In this document: positions 35,240 to 46,986 of the stretch, piece by piece
How positions within the stretch are numbered: the first letter of the stretch is position 1
How the letters are laid out: the number at the start of each line of letters is the position of its first letter
Source of the DNA: Zerene cesonia
Lineage: Eukaryota; Arthropoda; Insecta; Lepidoptera; Pieridae
Length of the DNA stretch: 64,000 bases
Assembly: GCF_012273895.1 (NCBI RefSeq)
Contig: NC_052111.1
Coordinates: 8,556,001 to 8,620,000, forward strand
Direction of reading: 5' to 3'
Made by a program: the position numbers and the translations under genes
Notes under the pieces: generated by a model
What the model saw: only the letters and a program-made list of their open reading frames with translations
Told to the model about the DNA's origin: nothing
Databases searched by the model: none

Positions 35240-36640
35240 GAATTGATTAAATTGTTCACGCATTTCATAACCGGTTGGCGTCTTAATTTGCTAATCTTTT
35301 CAAACATTGATACATTATTATGTAATTAGTGATCTGGGCTCGTCTCACATAACATAATAGCGTAGATTACGTAAGTTGGTTTATATTTTGGCAGTGACTA
35401 TAACGTTACCGCTCATATATAATTTTATACGTGTAACTATAAATTTTTTAATCATTTTTCTTCTAAGTATCAATCAATTCTACTTTTTTAACACAGACAA
35501 TAGAGAAATAAAAGGTCATAGTTTTAAATACACGACATTTTAGCTACGGGACTAAGTTCGGCACGTGTCCGCTAATCCGTGGTTAATCTCCGTTTAAGGG
35601 TCGTGCGTCTCGGCCTCATTTTTCACGGACTTTTTCATCGAGAGATAAATAATTAGGAATGTCATTTTAATTGGGCGAAATACTGAGAGAAATGCAGTTC
35701 GTTATCAACGAAATAATAAATATTAATTTTTGAATCGGATTAACGTTCTGAAATTGAATTATTGTCACAAATTTTGTGTGTGATACTTATTAGTTGTTTT
35801 TAATATTTCTTTATGTTTAATATTTCTTTTACACAAAAATAATATTAAATTATACAATTATACAAAAATAGTTTCGTGGGTATTTTTAAATCAGGAAACG
35901 TGTAAAAAAAATATCCGCATTTTTATTTCATATCCGTAAATACAAAAAAAAAACTACAAAAATTGTTGTTATTTTAATTTATGTAGCATAATATTTTCTG
36001 AATACTTTATAGAACGGGAAAATTAAGAAAGAAGCAACTATATACCAATATTTGATTACTGGAAATTTCTATCTATTTATCTGAAGAAAATCTATAAAAC
36101 AAAGATCATAAAAATCGGCCCATCCGTTCTCTATTTATAAATGGTGTAACTAACGTAATTTTGTTTATATAATATAGAGATATGATGTAAGTTTTAACTT
36201 TTAGGTGTCATGGTTATTGATATGCATTATTTTTAAACCACCAAAATAACTTAATTCAATGACAAAGGGACATTGTGTGTCTCTTTAACCGACTTCAAAA
36301 AAAGAGGTTCTCAAATCGACTGGTTTTTTTTGCGATAGTTACAGCATTGTTAGCTTTTTACCGGCTGAATCGATTTTGATGAATCATTTTCATTTGAATA
36401 AAAAAAAAGTGTTTTAATAATACCTCAAGTAGACTTTCTCGCTTGATCTTTGTACAGAGTACACATTTTTTAAATCCGATCCGATATAGCAATGCTTATC
36501 AGGATAATAAGATTTCATAAAATTATTATACAGCCGATCCTTGATAAGCTTACATAGTTTGAACTAAATCTGTGCTTAACCTAACCGTAGCAACGCCTAG
36601 CCTCTCGGCCACCCGTGATCCCGCCACAGTAATCGAATTT
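35240..36640. other. AT-rich noncoding DNA
   Basis: No exon. A piece of the recurrent CCGACTTCAAAAAAAGAGGT repeat lies at about 36285-36330. Confidence 0.4.
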
Positions 36641-36649
36641 CTTCTACTC

Positions 36650-36720
36650 TTTTGGTTTCATGTGCCTAAGTGCTACGGTTAGGCAAGATACGCAGGTTCG
36701 AATCCTGCCTCGTGATCAAA
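36650..36720 (+). repeat. tRNA-like remnant (B box)
   Basis: GCAGGTTCGAATCCTGC forms a perfect T-arm with a B box, followed by CTCGTGATCA. No matching acceptor stem or anticodon arm could be drawn, so it is a SINE-type pseudo-tRNA, not a functional gene. Similar CGATCACG..GGATTCGAACTC pieces lie near 13780, 24395 and 40945. Confidence 0.45.
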
Positions 36721-37137
36721 TTTTTTTCTATTCTTTCAAAATTTCTCATTTATAAAGCATTACAATGCTATAAAACTAAAAAAAATAATTAAATATAACA
36801 AGGGCCGCGTTCCATCGGTGATGTTTCAGATATATAAGTATAGAGCTCCCTTTCCGGGAGACACAACATGTCCCATAAAACAAAAGACATGTTCAACATT
36901 TCTATCTAATGATACTTTCTACATAGAAATGGCTGTTGAAAACTTTTTTTTCGCATAAATATACATAAAATCCTAATTTGTAGACAGTTTACGACTCGTA
37001 CTCCGTGTTTCACTTGTATTTAATTGGTATAATTTGATGTTTTTAATTAGGACATACTTGTTTTATTTTTTAACTAGCTTTATGCTTGTATGTAACCTAC
37101 TCTTTTAGACTCGATTTTGACCCACTTGAAAAGCAGT

Positions 37138-37270
37138 CTCTCCGTGACCACGCTCGCTGTAAAGTGTTCGGAACGTCGGGTTAATAATATAATGAATAAA
37201 TCGCGTTTAAAATCCGTTAAAAAGTTTTTAATTTCTAAATGTATAATACTCGCGTAAAATCAAACACAAG
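37138..37270 (+). repeat. Penelope-like repeat, single arm
   Basis: GTGACCACGCTCGCTGTAAA, GTTCGGAACGTCGGG, then the arm ATGAATAAATCGCGTTTAAA. Same as the right half of 24821-24965. Confidence 0.55.
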
Positions 37271-37279
37271 AAAATACCA

Positions 37280-38194
37280 AGTTTGTTTAATAATCGGAAT
37301 TCTATATTCAAAATTTGGAATTTCAATGTTTTTTATGTACGCAATTTTAGTGAAGTTACTTTTGTAACTATTCCAATGAACAGTAAAAGGTGTGTGTGCG
37401 ATTCACACATAGACATAGATAGATAGAAGTGAACCTTCAGTAAATCGACAAAAGAATGAGATGAAGATATATAACAAGGGTAGGATAATTACAAAGTTTA
37501 TTTGTTTAATGAAAGTATTTGACTGATAATATAAAATAGTGTGTATATTTCTGTCTGATCCTTTGCCGGCTTCATTCTACACATTTGTGTATTTGTGTCT
37601 CTTACCTGTCGTTTTTTCCGTTGCATCAGGTTTGAAATCACAACGATTCTAAAGAAGTTTCACTTCAAAAAAACAAAAACTAAGTATAATACTTTTTTAA
37701 TGTAATATCAAATGTGTTATTTGTCACTTAACTTAACTTATAAACAATAAAGGGTGACATTGACTTGACTTGTGATTTTCTATTGAAGCCCAAATTACAC
37801 GAATTATTGTCCATTACCGACACTTATAGATAATTTTCTGCAATTTGTCTCGAGAGTCGTTTCAACGGAAAAGATATGTTTTATAATTTATCATTACTAG
37901 AAGTTGTAGTTGGAGAAAAGAGGTTTTAATGCGTTTAATTGCACGTCTTGTATAAACAACCTTAAAAACACTAAGAGTTAGAGCGTTATAGGTAAGAGTT
38001 TCATTTCTTTTCATTGTATGTTAAATGTTTATTTATCATATGTTTACACTTTAAAATATTATAATTATTGCCGTCTTATATGATTCGTTTTTTATTGTTT
38101 ACTAACGATCTCTTTAGATATCTTTAAATTCTAAGATATCTTTACATTTAAAACGATTTATCACATAAACAAACTGTCACTTCCACCAAAGATT
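37280..38194. other. AT-rich noncoding DNA
   Basis: No exon or defined repeat. Confidence 0.4.
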
Positions 38195-38300
38195 TTTTTT
38201 TTGTTATGTCGCAGTCGGCAATGGAGCTGGTGGGACGCCTGATGGTAAGCGCTTCCGCCCATGAACATTTAGAGAGGCATAAGGTCCATTGCATAATAAT
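38195..38300 (-). mobile_element. retroelement family R2 fragment
   Basis: T-run, ATGTCGCAGTCGGCAATGGA, GCTGGTGGGACGCCTGATGG, AACATTTAGAGAGGCATAAG. Confidence 0.65.
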
Positions 38301-38576
38301 GTTTAGAGTAACATACCAAAGCTTGAACTTTATTCAAAACTAGCTATCCCCCCGGCTTCGCACGCGTTAAATTCGGAATAATTTAATAGATGATATTATG
38401 CATATAAACTGCCTCTTGAATCACTATCTATTAAAAAAAACCATAAAAATCCGTTGCGTAGATTTAAAGGTCTAAACATACATACATACGGAAAGACAGA
38501 GAAAGCTACTTAACTTTATACTATATAGTGACACAACTCATTTTGGACGACTAATTACAATTAAAAGTATTTAAAA

Positions 38577-38765
38577 GTTTTTTTTTATGTCATAGTGGGC
38601 AACTGAGCTGGTGGTTCGCCTGATGGTAAGCGATCACCACAGCCCACTCTGTGAATGCGCTGCCCGCTTTTATGGGGTAAGTGAAAAGGAAAGGATTAAC
38701 GACTGGAAAGAAGGAATGGACTAGGATGGGTGAGGAAAAGGAAACGGTATAATAAGGAAACGCTA
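38577..38765 (-). mobile_element. retroelement family R1 fragment
   Basis: T-run, ATGTCATAGTGGGCAACTGA, GGTTCGCCTGATGGTAAGCG, GGAAAGAAGGAATGGACTAG. The far end is missing. Confidence 0.7.
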
Positions 38766-39202
38766 TGTACATAGTCTTCTGACGTCAATGTTGCCATCGC
38801 TATAGCGATTTACTTTCACGATGACTGGTGAAATTCCCATATCCCACTGTACTGGAAACTAAGAGAATTCAAGGCAAATAAAACCACGTGTATCGAATGA
38901 AACGAATCGATTGTTGATGCTCTAATCGGTCGGCAGTATCGGACGGTTTACGTAATTTGCTTTGAAAATGGGATATTTTGTTTGTAATTGAGACATTATT
39001 TTATATATAACAGACAGAGTTTGCTCAGATAAGCTCGTAACCTGCACTACTTGCTACTACGCAATTATATACAGTAGAAATTTAAATAAAAAGTTCAGAA
39101 TAAGTCTAACATCATATCTTCAAGACTTGCTGATAAATCACTGATAGCCTATCTATGAGAATTCACCATCCTAAAACTTTTGCCTTCATACGTAGTAATC
39201 AA

Positions 39203-39436
39203 TCCTACTAATATTATAAATGCGAAAGTTTGTAAAGATGTGTGTGTGTGTTTGTTGCTATTTCGCGCAAAAACTACTGAACCGATTGCAATGAAATTTG
39301 GTACGTAGATAGTTGGACAACCGAAATAACATATTAAGCATATAATATTAAGCATAAATAACATATAAGCAACTTTTTATCCCGATATTCTCACGGGATA
39401 TGGACTTACGCGGGTGAAACCGCGGGGCGCAGCTAG
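39203..39436 (+). mobile_element. non-autonomous Helitron, family A, with internal duplication
   Basis: Starts TCCTACTAATATTATAAATG and ends GGGGCGCAGCTAG before T. It is longer than usual because AACATATTAAGCATA and AATATTAAGCATAAATAACA repeat internally (39336-39372). Confidence 0.85.
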
Positions 39437-39531
39437 TACATTAAAAGTATAAAACAGAGTCGCTTTTTCTGTCTGTCCCTACGTCCCTATGTATCTTTAT
39501 CTTTATCTTATACCTTTAAACGAGCAATTCT

Positions 39532-39533
<2 letters not shown>

Positions 39534-39587
<54 letters not shown>
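39534..39587. repeat. (TA)27 microsatellite
   Basis: 54 bp of perfect TA, embedded after ACGAGCAATTCTTG and before ATTGGAATCTCGGAATCGGC. This context matches lepidopteran microsatellite-associated mobile elements. Confidence 0.9.
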
Positions 39588-39590
<3 letters not shown>

Positions 39591-39766
39591 GGAATCTCGG
39601 AATCGGCTCCAACGATTTTCATGAAATTTAGTATATAGGGGGTTTCGGGGGCGATAAATCGATCTAGCTAGGAATCTTTTATAGAAAATGTCATGTTCGT
39701 GTTTTTTTAACAAATAGGAGGCGTTTGAGTAGTCCCAATTTATTATGACTCTTCTTGACTTCTATT

Positions 39767-39962
39767 GGCGAATAATAATACTATAAATGCGAAAGTTTGT
39801 GAGGATGGATGCATATGTATGTGTGCGTCTGTTACTCTTTCACGCAAAAACTGAACCGATTGCAATGAAATTTGCTTCGTAGATAGCTGACATAGGCACT
39901 TTTTATACCGATATTCCTACGGGATACGGACTTACGCGGTTTCAACCGCGGGTCACAGCTAG
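39767..39962 (+). mobile_element. Helitron family A copy
   Basis: AATAATACTATAAATGCGAA ... CGGTTTCAACCGCGGGTCAC-AGCTAG. The 5' end is diverged and the hairpin loop is altered. Confidence 0.7.
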
Positions 39963-40159
39963 TATCTTTAAAACTACGCAACGGATTTTGATGGTGTGTT
40001 TTTAATAGACAGAGTGGTTCAAAAGGAAGGTTTATATGTATAACAACATCTATTAAACTACTCCGAATTTAGTCGTGCGAAGCCGCAATCTAATAAGCAA
40101 TATAACAAAATCTAAAAACTACTAGTAACATCAGAATAAATCGTCATTAACTTGAAAAA

Positions 40160-40275
40160 ATATTAAAATTTAGAAATTAAAAACTTTTTAACGGATTTCA
40201 AACGCGATTTATTTTTTCATTATATTATTAACCCGTCGTTTCGAACACTTTACAGCGAGCGTGACCACGGGGAGA
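40160..40275 (-). repeat. Penelope-like repeat, single arm
   Basis: Reverse of the 37138 copy: AGAAATTAAAAACTTTTTAA, CGCGATTTATTTTTTCATTA, TTTACAGCGAGCGTGACCAC. Confidence 0.55.
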
Positions 40276-40485
40276 CTGGAACACAAGAAACACAAGAAAA
40301 TACTAATAATATTAAAAGTTGTTTGCGAAAGCCTATAGCAGCCTCTTATTATTTTAATTCGTGTATTTGTAAACGCGAGACGTCAATGCGATCGCATAAG
40401 TAAGTTATAATTAACTCGATGTAGCAATTGATTGGTAAAGGCCAACAACCTTTACGCACACCCTGCAGTTCTGTCACAACGTATG

Positions 40486-40819
40486 TCCCTACTAATATTA
40501 TAAATGCGAAAGTAACTCTGTCTGTCTGTCTGTTACGCTTTCACGCCTAAACCACTGAACCGATTTTGATAAAATGTTGTTATGAAGATAGAACTGAACT
40601 TGGGAAAGGACATAGGATACTTTTTATCGCGAAAAACGGGTAGAAAGGGTTGAAAGAGGGGATGAAAGATCGTTATTGTCAAATCGATTTTGATGAAACT
40701 TGGTATGAAGATGGATGGGAAAGAACAAACCATACTATTTAATGCGAAGGAAATACTCCTTGCCATGTCGCGCGATTTAAGCGAATTCTACACGGGCGAG
40801 GCCGCGGGCAAAAAGCTAG
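40486..40819 (+). mobile_element. Helitron, second subfamily (longer)
   Basis: TCCCTACTAATATTATAAAT at the start, internal TCTGTCTGTCTGTC microsatellite, and end GGGCGAGGCCGCGGGCAAAA-AGCTAG. It is 334 bp. The copy at 63587-63660 is the start of the same subfamily in reverse. Confidence 0.75.
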
Positions 40820-41139
40820 CTTTCATATATCTTGTTTTTAGGTCCATTGGTTGTAATGTAATGTTACTTGTAGAAGAAAAATTAAAAATTCATTTTTATT
40901 TTCGTATCTTTTAAACGCTTAAGAAAGAAGTCTTAAAAAAATTCGATCACGAAGCAGGATTCGAACTCGCGTCATTCGCCGAAACGTGGCAATGTGATCG
41001 CTTTTAAAAATAATTCAAGTAGTAATGGTATAATTAGCGTTTAGGTAAAATTACAATGATATATATTAACTATCATATATAATTTATTTAAAGGGTGTTG
41101 TGTGTATATCTATACTTTGTATGCTTTTCTCCTTAAAGC

Positions 41140-41190
41140 CTCATAGGACGCCAGTGTCCCAGCAGTGAGAACATATATGGGCTGTTGTCG
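41140..41190 (+). mobile_element. SINE (Metulj type) tail fragment
   Basis: GCCTCATAGGACGCCAGTGT then CCCAGCAGTGAGAACATATA and TGGGCTG. Only the 3' end is left. Confidence 0.55.
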
Positions 41191-41274
41191 ATGCCTGTCT
41201 CTTGATGGAACTGCGTAGTAAAACTTTTTAAACAGTTTTTTGTAATTGTAATTAAAAAGTGGCCCAAATCCTTT

Positions 41275-41440
41275 TTCTTACTTTCCAGTCCTTTCCTTTA
41301 TTTCACTCATCAATCCTTTCCTAATCCCTTCCCAATTAAAGTCGGCAATCCATTTGTAGAGGCGCAAGGTCTGCAATTGACCTTACGCCTCTCCAAGTGT
41401 TCATGGGCGGTGGTAGCGCTTACCATCATCAAAAAAAAAA
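41275..41440 (+). mobile_element. retroelement family R2 copy
   Basis: CTTTCCAGTCCTTTCCTTTA, GTCGGCAATCCATTTGTAGA, TTCATGGGCGGTGGTAGCGC, A-run tail. Confidence 0.65.
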
Positions 41441-41939
41441 AAGAAAAATAAGTGAAAAGAAGTGAAGGTAGTGAATTGATCGCTATTGGTTTTTAAAATC
41501 CATAAGTACCTAAGAGCTTAGGCTCTAGTATAGTATAATATAATCTCTGGCTTAGATAAGAAACCACGCTATTATAGTGTCTGACCAAAGACATTCTAAA
41601 TAAAAAGCATCAATATCAGTAAGCCAGTAGTTAGTTACACCGAATACATATTAAGAAAAAAATTAAAAGCAAAGTCAGAATCAGTTTTACGAGCTCGTTC
41701 ATTTGGCCTCACGTTGCGGTGTGACAGACGGCTGAATATTTAGGCAACCTTACACATTTCTCGAAGGGCGGTGTCGAGACATGTGATTGCAACAAGTATT
41801 TAATTCATCAAGCGAGCTTTAATTATAATGTATTAATAGCTTGTTTCTAAAGTATTTAGTTTTATACATAGTATATTAATTTTTATTATTAACTTTTTAT
41901 ATGTATTTCCTCGATTTCTACTCTCATATTTATCTATAA
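41440..41939. other. AT-rich noncoding DNA
   Basis: No exon or clear repeat seen. Confidence 0.4.
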
Positions 41940-42115
41940 CTAGCTGCACCCGGCAAACGCTGTTCTGCCTTACTCTGATCATTTAGAGGTATGAAAAATA
42001 GATGTTAGCCGATTCTCGAACATACCCGATATGCACACAAAATTTCATAAGAATCGGTCGAGCCGTTTCGGAGGAGTATGGCAACGAAAACTGTGACACG
42101 AGAATTTTATATATA
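41940..42115 (-). mobile_element. Helitron family B, complete
   Basis: CTAGCTGCACCCGGCAAACG ... GAATTTTATATATATC. Reverse of 45619-45793. It is followed 17 bp later by a family A copy. Confidence 0.7.
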
Positions 42116-42131
42116 TCTATAATATGAACAA

Positions 42132-42342
42132 CTAGCTGCGCCTCGCGGTTTCACCCGCGTAAGTCCGTATCCCGTAGGATATCGGGATAAAAAGTTGCCT
42201 ATGTAGTATTCCAGTAGTCCAGGTGCCTACGTACCAAATTTCATTGCTATCGGTTCAATAGTTTTTGCGTGAAAGAGTTACAAACACACACATACACATA
42301 CATCCATCCTCAGAAACTTTCGCATTTATAATATTAGTAGGA
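42132..42342 (-). mobile_element. non-autonomous Helitron, family A, complete
   Basis: CTAGCTGCGCCTCGCGGTTT ... TTTATAATATTAGTAGGA, preceded by A and followed by T. Confidence 0.85.
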
Positions 42343-42349
42343 TATAATA

Positions 42350-43714
42350 TTATATAATAATAAATATATTTAACGTAAACAGTTTAATTTATTATTCATC
42401 ATCTATTCTTATTTTAGTGAAGTTGATATAAGATACAGAAATATCTTTGTATAAATATGAATATTAATAAAACTCCAAATTGGTCATTTGGTCAGCATTT
42501 AAATAAATCGTTCTATAAATTATAACCTATAAAGGATATTAAATTATAGTTAATATTAATTATATAATATAACTTGGATATAACGACCGTTACTGGAGAG
42601 TTATTTGAGATTTGAAATTTTGATTTCTCTAATTAAAAAACTGTTATTGTGTGACTTATGTACTTTCAAAAGTGAAGGGGTTTTTAATTTGTATTCCATA
42701 ATATTAAATATTTATCATTTTCCTTATATGAATTGTGTCTGATGTTTCGTTCGAAAATTTTTGCTTAGACGAGTTGCAAAGTTTTGACATTTGAATTTTT
42801 TTTTTTCGAACTCGGATTTTTTTTTATTTTATTATTATTATCAGAACAAAAAATGGAATTAACCAGTTAAATGTTGTGTAGCAACTAAAGAAGAAGGACA
42901 AAGGTTTATAGTAATGTGCGTATACAAATAAATTTACAATAGTACAATTCCGATTAAAACTGTCTAACTAAGTAGGTAAGTAGTTTAAACATACCAAAAC
43001 CAACGATATATTTTTATTCTATAATATATTGAAATATTCATCATGTTATAAAAACGAAATTTAATATCCGTTAAACTTACCAGTTACTAAATGACAATTT
43101 TTCATAAAAAACTAAATCGTCTTCAAACCGTCAGAAATAGATTAAATTTAAATGGGGTTACACGGAAGGCACCAGTTTTCAAATAAAGGAGGAATCATCA
43201 AAATCGGCACACCAAGTCAAGAGTTCTGAGGTAACAAATAAAAAAATATACATTCGAATTGTTAAACTCCTCCTTTTTGTGAAGTCAGTGGAAAATATTA
43301 TATTACGATATGGAAGTATAGAAATTATTCACAAAGATTCTATTGTGTCGCAATCTCAGCAAATGTTTTCTCATAATTGAAACTTCTTATCGCAATTTCA
43401 TCGATATATGGGACAAAAAGGAAAGCCCAATTATAATCCAATTTCTATTACAATTGTTTAGTGTTTGCATTTTATATTACCGTTTCAAATTTAAATATCG
43501 ACTTTTTTCACATAACGTTGCTGTTCAAAACATTATTTTCAAAAAAAGGTCGTCGACGTCCCAGAGGATGGGGGGGAGGGGAGGTCCACTCCACATTCTA
43601 AAATTGGGACTAAATATGGGACTAAATGAGAACAAGTTCTCATCAAATACGAAAAGAATCACGCTAAATCAGTTGTAAACGCATGGAGTTGAGAAATTTT
43701 GAAAGATTTTTTTT
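42350..43714. other. AT-rich noncoding DNA
   Basis: No exon. The 111-codon plus-strand frame at 43343-43678 has no domain and reads through repeat-like DNA. Around 43140-43290 is the recurrent repeat with AAATCGGCACACCAAGTCAA and CTCCTCCTTTTTGTGAAGTC. Confidence 0.4.
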
Positions 43715-43795
43715 TTTTTTTATTCGTGATAGGGAAGCGCTTGACCACGATCTCGCCTGATGGTAAGCTGAGATGTGGTCTAAGAATCCTATCCT
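43715..43795 (-). mobile_element. retroposon fragment, family R3
   Basis: T-run then TTCGTGATAGGGAAGCGCTT and TCGCCTGATGGTAAGCTGAG. A reverse relative is at 55490-55575. Confidence 0.5.
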
Positions 43796-43820
43796 ACTGA
43801 TTAACATATTATATATCATA

Positions 43821-44029
43821 TCCTACTAATCCTCCTAATGTTATAAATGCGAAAGTTTGTAAGGATGTGTGTGTGTTTGTTGGCCTTTCACGCAAAAACT
43901 ACTGAATCTATTGCAATGAAATTTGGTACGTAGACAGCTGGACAACTGGAATAACATATAGGCAACTTTTTATTCCGATATTCCTACGGGATACGGACTT
44001 ACGCGGGTGAAACCGCGGGGCGCAGCTAG
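43821..44029 (+). mobile_element. Helitron family A, first of a head-to-tail pair
   Basis: TCCTACTAATCCTCCTAATG ... GGGGCGCAGCTAG. Its CTAG is followed directly by the start of a second copy. Confidence 0.85.
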
Positions 44030-44202
44030 TAATATTATAAATGCGTAAGTTTGTAAGGATGTGTGTGTGTTTGTTACTCTTTCACGCAGAAACAACTGAA
44101 CCGATTCCAATGAAATTTGGTACGTAGATAGATGAACAACTGGAATAACATATAGGCAACGGGATACAGATTTACGTGGGTGAAACCGCGGGGCGTAACT
44201 AG
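44030..44202 (+). mobile_element. Helitron family A, second of the pair
   Basis: TAATATTATAAATGCGTAAG ... GGGGCGTAACTAG. It lacks the first few bases (TCCTAC) and the ATCCCGATATTCC block. Confidence 0.85.
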
Positions 44203-44282
44203 TAGAAATAAAATATAGTTTTAAAAAACTAAAAAACACGCTTTTCAAGCACATCAAACTAAAAACTATAAAATAATTTTTA

Positions 44283-45282
44283 NNNNNNNNNNNNNNNNNN
44301 NNNNNNNNNNNNNNNNNNNNNNNNNNNNNNNNNNNNNNNNNNNNNNNNNNNNNNNNNNNNNNNNNNNNNNNNNNNNNNNNNNNNNNNNNNNNNNNNNNNN
44401 NNNNNNNNNNNNNNNNNNNNNNNNNNNNNNNNNNNNNNNNNNNNNNNNNNNNNNNNNNNNNNNNNNNNNNNNNNNNNNNNNNNNNNNNNNNNNNNNNNNN
44501 NNNNNNNNNNNNNNNNNNNNNNNNNNNNNNNNNNNNNNNNNNNNNNNNNNNNNNNNNNNNNNNNNNNNNNNNNNNNNNNNNNNNNNNNNNNNNNNNNNNN
44601 NNNNNNNNNNNNNNNNNNNNNNNNNNNNNNNNNNNNNNNNNNNNNNNNNNNNNNNNNNNNNNNNNNNNNNNNNNNNNNNNNNNNNNNNNNNNNNNNNNNN
44701 NNNNNNNNNNNNNNNNNNNNNNNNNNNNNNNNNNNNNNNNNNNNNNNNNNNNNNNNNNNNNNNNNNNNNNNNNNNNNNNNNNNNNNNNNNNNNNNNNNNN
44801 NNNNNNNNNNNNNNNNNNNNNNNNNNNNNNNNNNNNNNNNNNNNNNNNNNNNNNNNNNNNNNNNNNNNNNNNNNNNNNNNNNNNNNNNNNNNNNNNNNNN
44901 NNNNNNNNNNNNNNNNNNNNNNNNNNNNNNNNNNNNNNNNNNNNNNNNNNNNNNNNNNNNNNNNNNNNNNNNNNNNNNNNNNNNNNNNNNNNNNNNNNNN
45001 NNNNNNNNNNNNNNNNNNNNNNNNNNNNNNNNNNNNNNNNNNNNNNNNNNNNNNNNNNNNNNNNNNNNNNNNNNNNNNNNNNNNNNNNNNNNNNNNNNNN
45101 NNNNNNNNNNNNNNNNNNNNNNNNNNNNNNNNNNNNNNNNNNNNNNNNNNNNNNNNNNNNNNNNNNNNNNNNNNNNNNNNNNNNNNNNNNNNNNNNNNNN
45201 NNNNNNNNNNNNNNNNNNNNNNNNNNNNNNNNNNNNNNNNNNNNNNNNNNNNNNNNNNNNNNNNNNNNNNNNNNNNNNNNNN
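44283..45282. other. assembly gap (1000 N)
   Basis: Exactly 1000 N. Flanks are noncoding, so no exon prediction can be made for it. Confidence 0.95.
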
Positions 45283-45618
45283 GTGGGAGAAAAACGGGTG
45301 TGAGTTACATACATACAAACATACAAGTGAAGCTAATAAAAGCGTGTTAATAAAAAATATAAGCATTTCAATGCTATAAAACATGGAGTTATCGATTTAT
45401 CGGTTAAAAACTAAGTTTGACGTTAGTCTCAAGTCGAATAGGCCTATACTATAAACTCTCTATTTATGTCCTAGGAATTTCGGATGCGGGCTAATCTCGG
45501 AATTTACTGAATACCAGTTCAGAGGATTTAATTGTGAGTATCACGGAAGAATTATACGAATATAAAACTTTTAGTGATGTTTTTAATATATTTTATTTAA
45601 TCAATAACTCACTCACCT

Positions 45619-45793
45619 TCTTATATATAAAATTCCCGTATCACAATTTTAGTTACCGAACTCCGAAACGGCTGGACCGATTCTTATGAAATTTTTTGTG
45701 CATATTGGGTATGTCTGAGAATCGGCCGACATCTATTTTTCATACCCCTAAATGATAAGAGTGAGGCAGAACAGCGTTTGCCGGGTCACCTAG
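45619..45793 (+). mobile_element. Helitron family B, complete
   Basis: TCTTATATATAAAATTCCCG at the start, AATCGGCCGACATCTATTTT in the middle, GCGTTTGCCGGGTCACCTAG before a T at the end. TC...CTAG|T is the Helitron signature. Confidence 0.75.
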
Positions 45794-46823
45794 TTGTTTT
45801 ATAAAATCGTTGGATTAAATTATTATTTTTTATTTATAATCTCCACATGCTAGAATTCGTAAAATCCGTAAAATTCGATTTTAGTGGAACAAATGCAAAT
45901 AATAAATAAAATATTTAAATTAACAAATAAAATTTCATTACTTGTTTCAATTTTTTTACATAATATAGATACATATATTGCATTGAACCCCACACTAGGA
46001 TTCTTAAACGATTCTTATTTCAATTGCATTCGATATTCCATCACGTTACAGCTTTAAAATGCCTTTCTTTGCCGGCGCTGTGCGTTATTTTTACGTTTTT
46101 CGCAATTATATTTTGCTATCCCACGCTCCAGTGGATACAGTAAAAACGGCCTGGCCAGCAGTTTTATGGGCGTATAAAAACTACCCATATTTGCATATAA
46201 CTGCATATAGTATTTACATACAAAACTTCGCTATATGTCTTCTGTATTGTGTGTATAAAGCTGCCGAGTTTGTTTGTTGAAACGAATCTTAGGAACTATT
46301 AGACTGATTTCAAAAATTCTTTGTATACGAAATATACATTACATACCTTATGTTTTTGTTAGTATGGTTGTTTCTATAAAATTGCAGAAAAATGTGTTTA
46401 TAGGCAGATGTATTTGAAATGATGAAAACTAACGTAATTTATTCGTTATAAGATCAGCTATGTGCCAGTGGAAGTCCTGTCAAAATCGATCCAAACGTTA
46501 AAGAGATTAGCCAGACAAACAAACAAACAGACAGATAGACAGACTTAAATTCTAAACAATGTTTTTGGTACAGTCTTTTCATCTATATTAATTAAGTAAA
46601 CAGTTGTTATTTTAATAATATAAACAAACATATACTCAAATTTTATTAATTGGTGTAGAAGATAAAAGAAAGCGCCGTAAAGCTAAAATCTATAGTCATC
46701 AGGTTGTTATTGCTATCACTTTACCACACTAAAGATACTCCTGCTGTAAGATGTCATAGCAACCCACCAGATTTCATTTATAACTATCCACATCTTCATA
46801 AACTAAAACATTTTATATCATAT
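45794..46823. other. AT-rich noncoding DNA
   Basis: The plus-strand frame at 46059-46280 has no splice or domain support. Nothing else recognised. Confidence 0.4.
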
Positions 46824-46986
46824 TAGCGGTCCGCCCCGGCTACGCCCGTGGTACATACATAGCCTATAGCCCTCCTCAATAAATGGGCTATCTAATACTG
46901 AAAGAATTTTTCAAATCGGACCAGCAGTTCCTGAGATTAGTGCGTAACAAACAAACAAACTCTTCAGCTTTATAATATTAGTATAG
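46824..46986 (-). mobile_element. Helitron-like repeat, family C
   Basis: TAGCGGTCCGCCCCGGCTAC, AAATCGGACCAGCAGTTCCT, CTTCAGCTTTATAATATTAG. Relatives at 54522-54676 and 60105-60242. Confidence 0.6.

Noticed and set aside
36650..36720. tRNA gene
   Set aside because: Only the T-arm and B box fold; no acceptor stem, D-arm or anticodon loop could be drawn.
43970..44257. 95-codon minus-strand ORF
   Set aside because: It is a reading through two Helitron copies; the same peptide strings recur wherever the element occurs.
46059..46280. 73-codon plus-strand ORF with hydrophobic content
   Set aside because: AT-rich, aromatic-heavy translation with no promoter, splice or family evidence.
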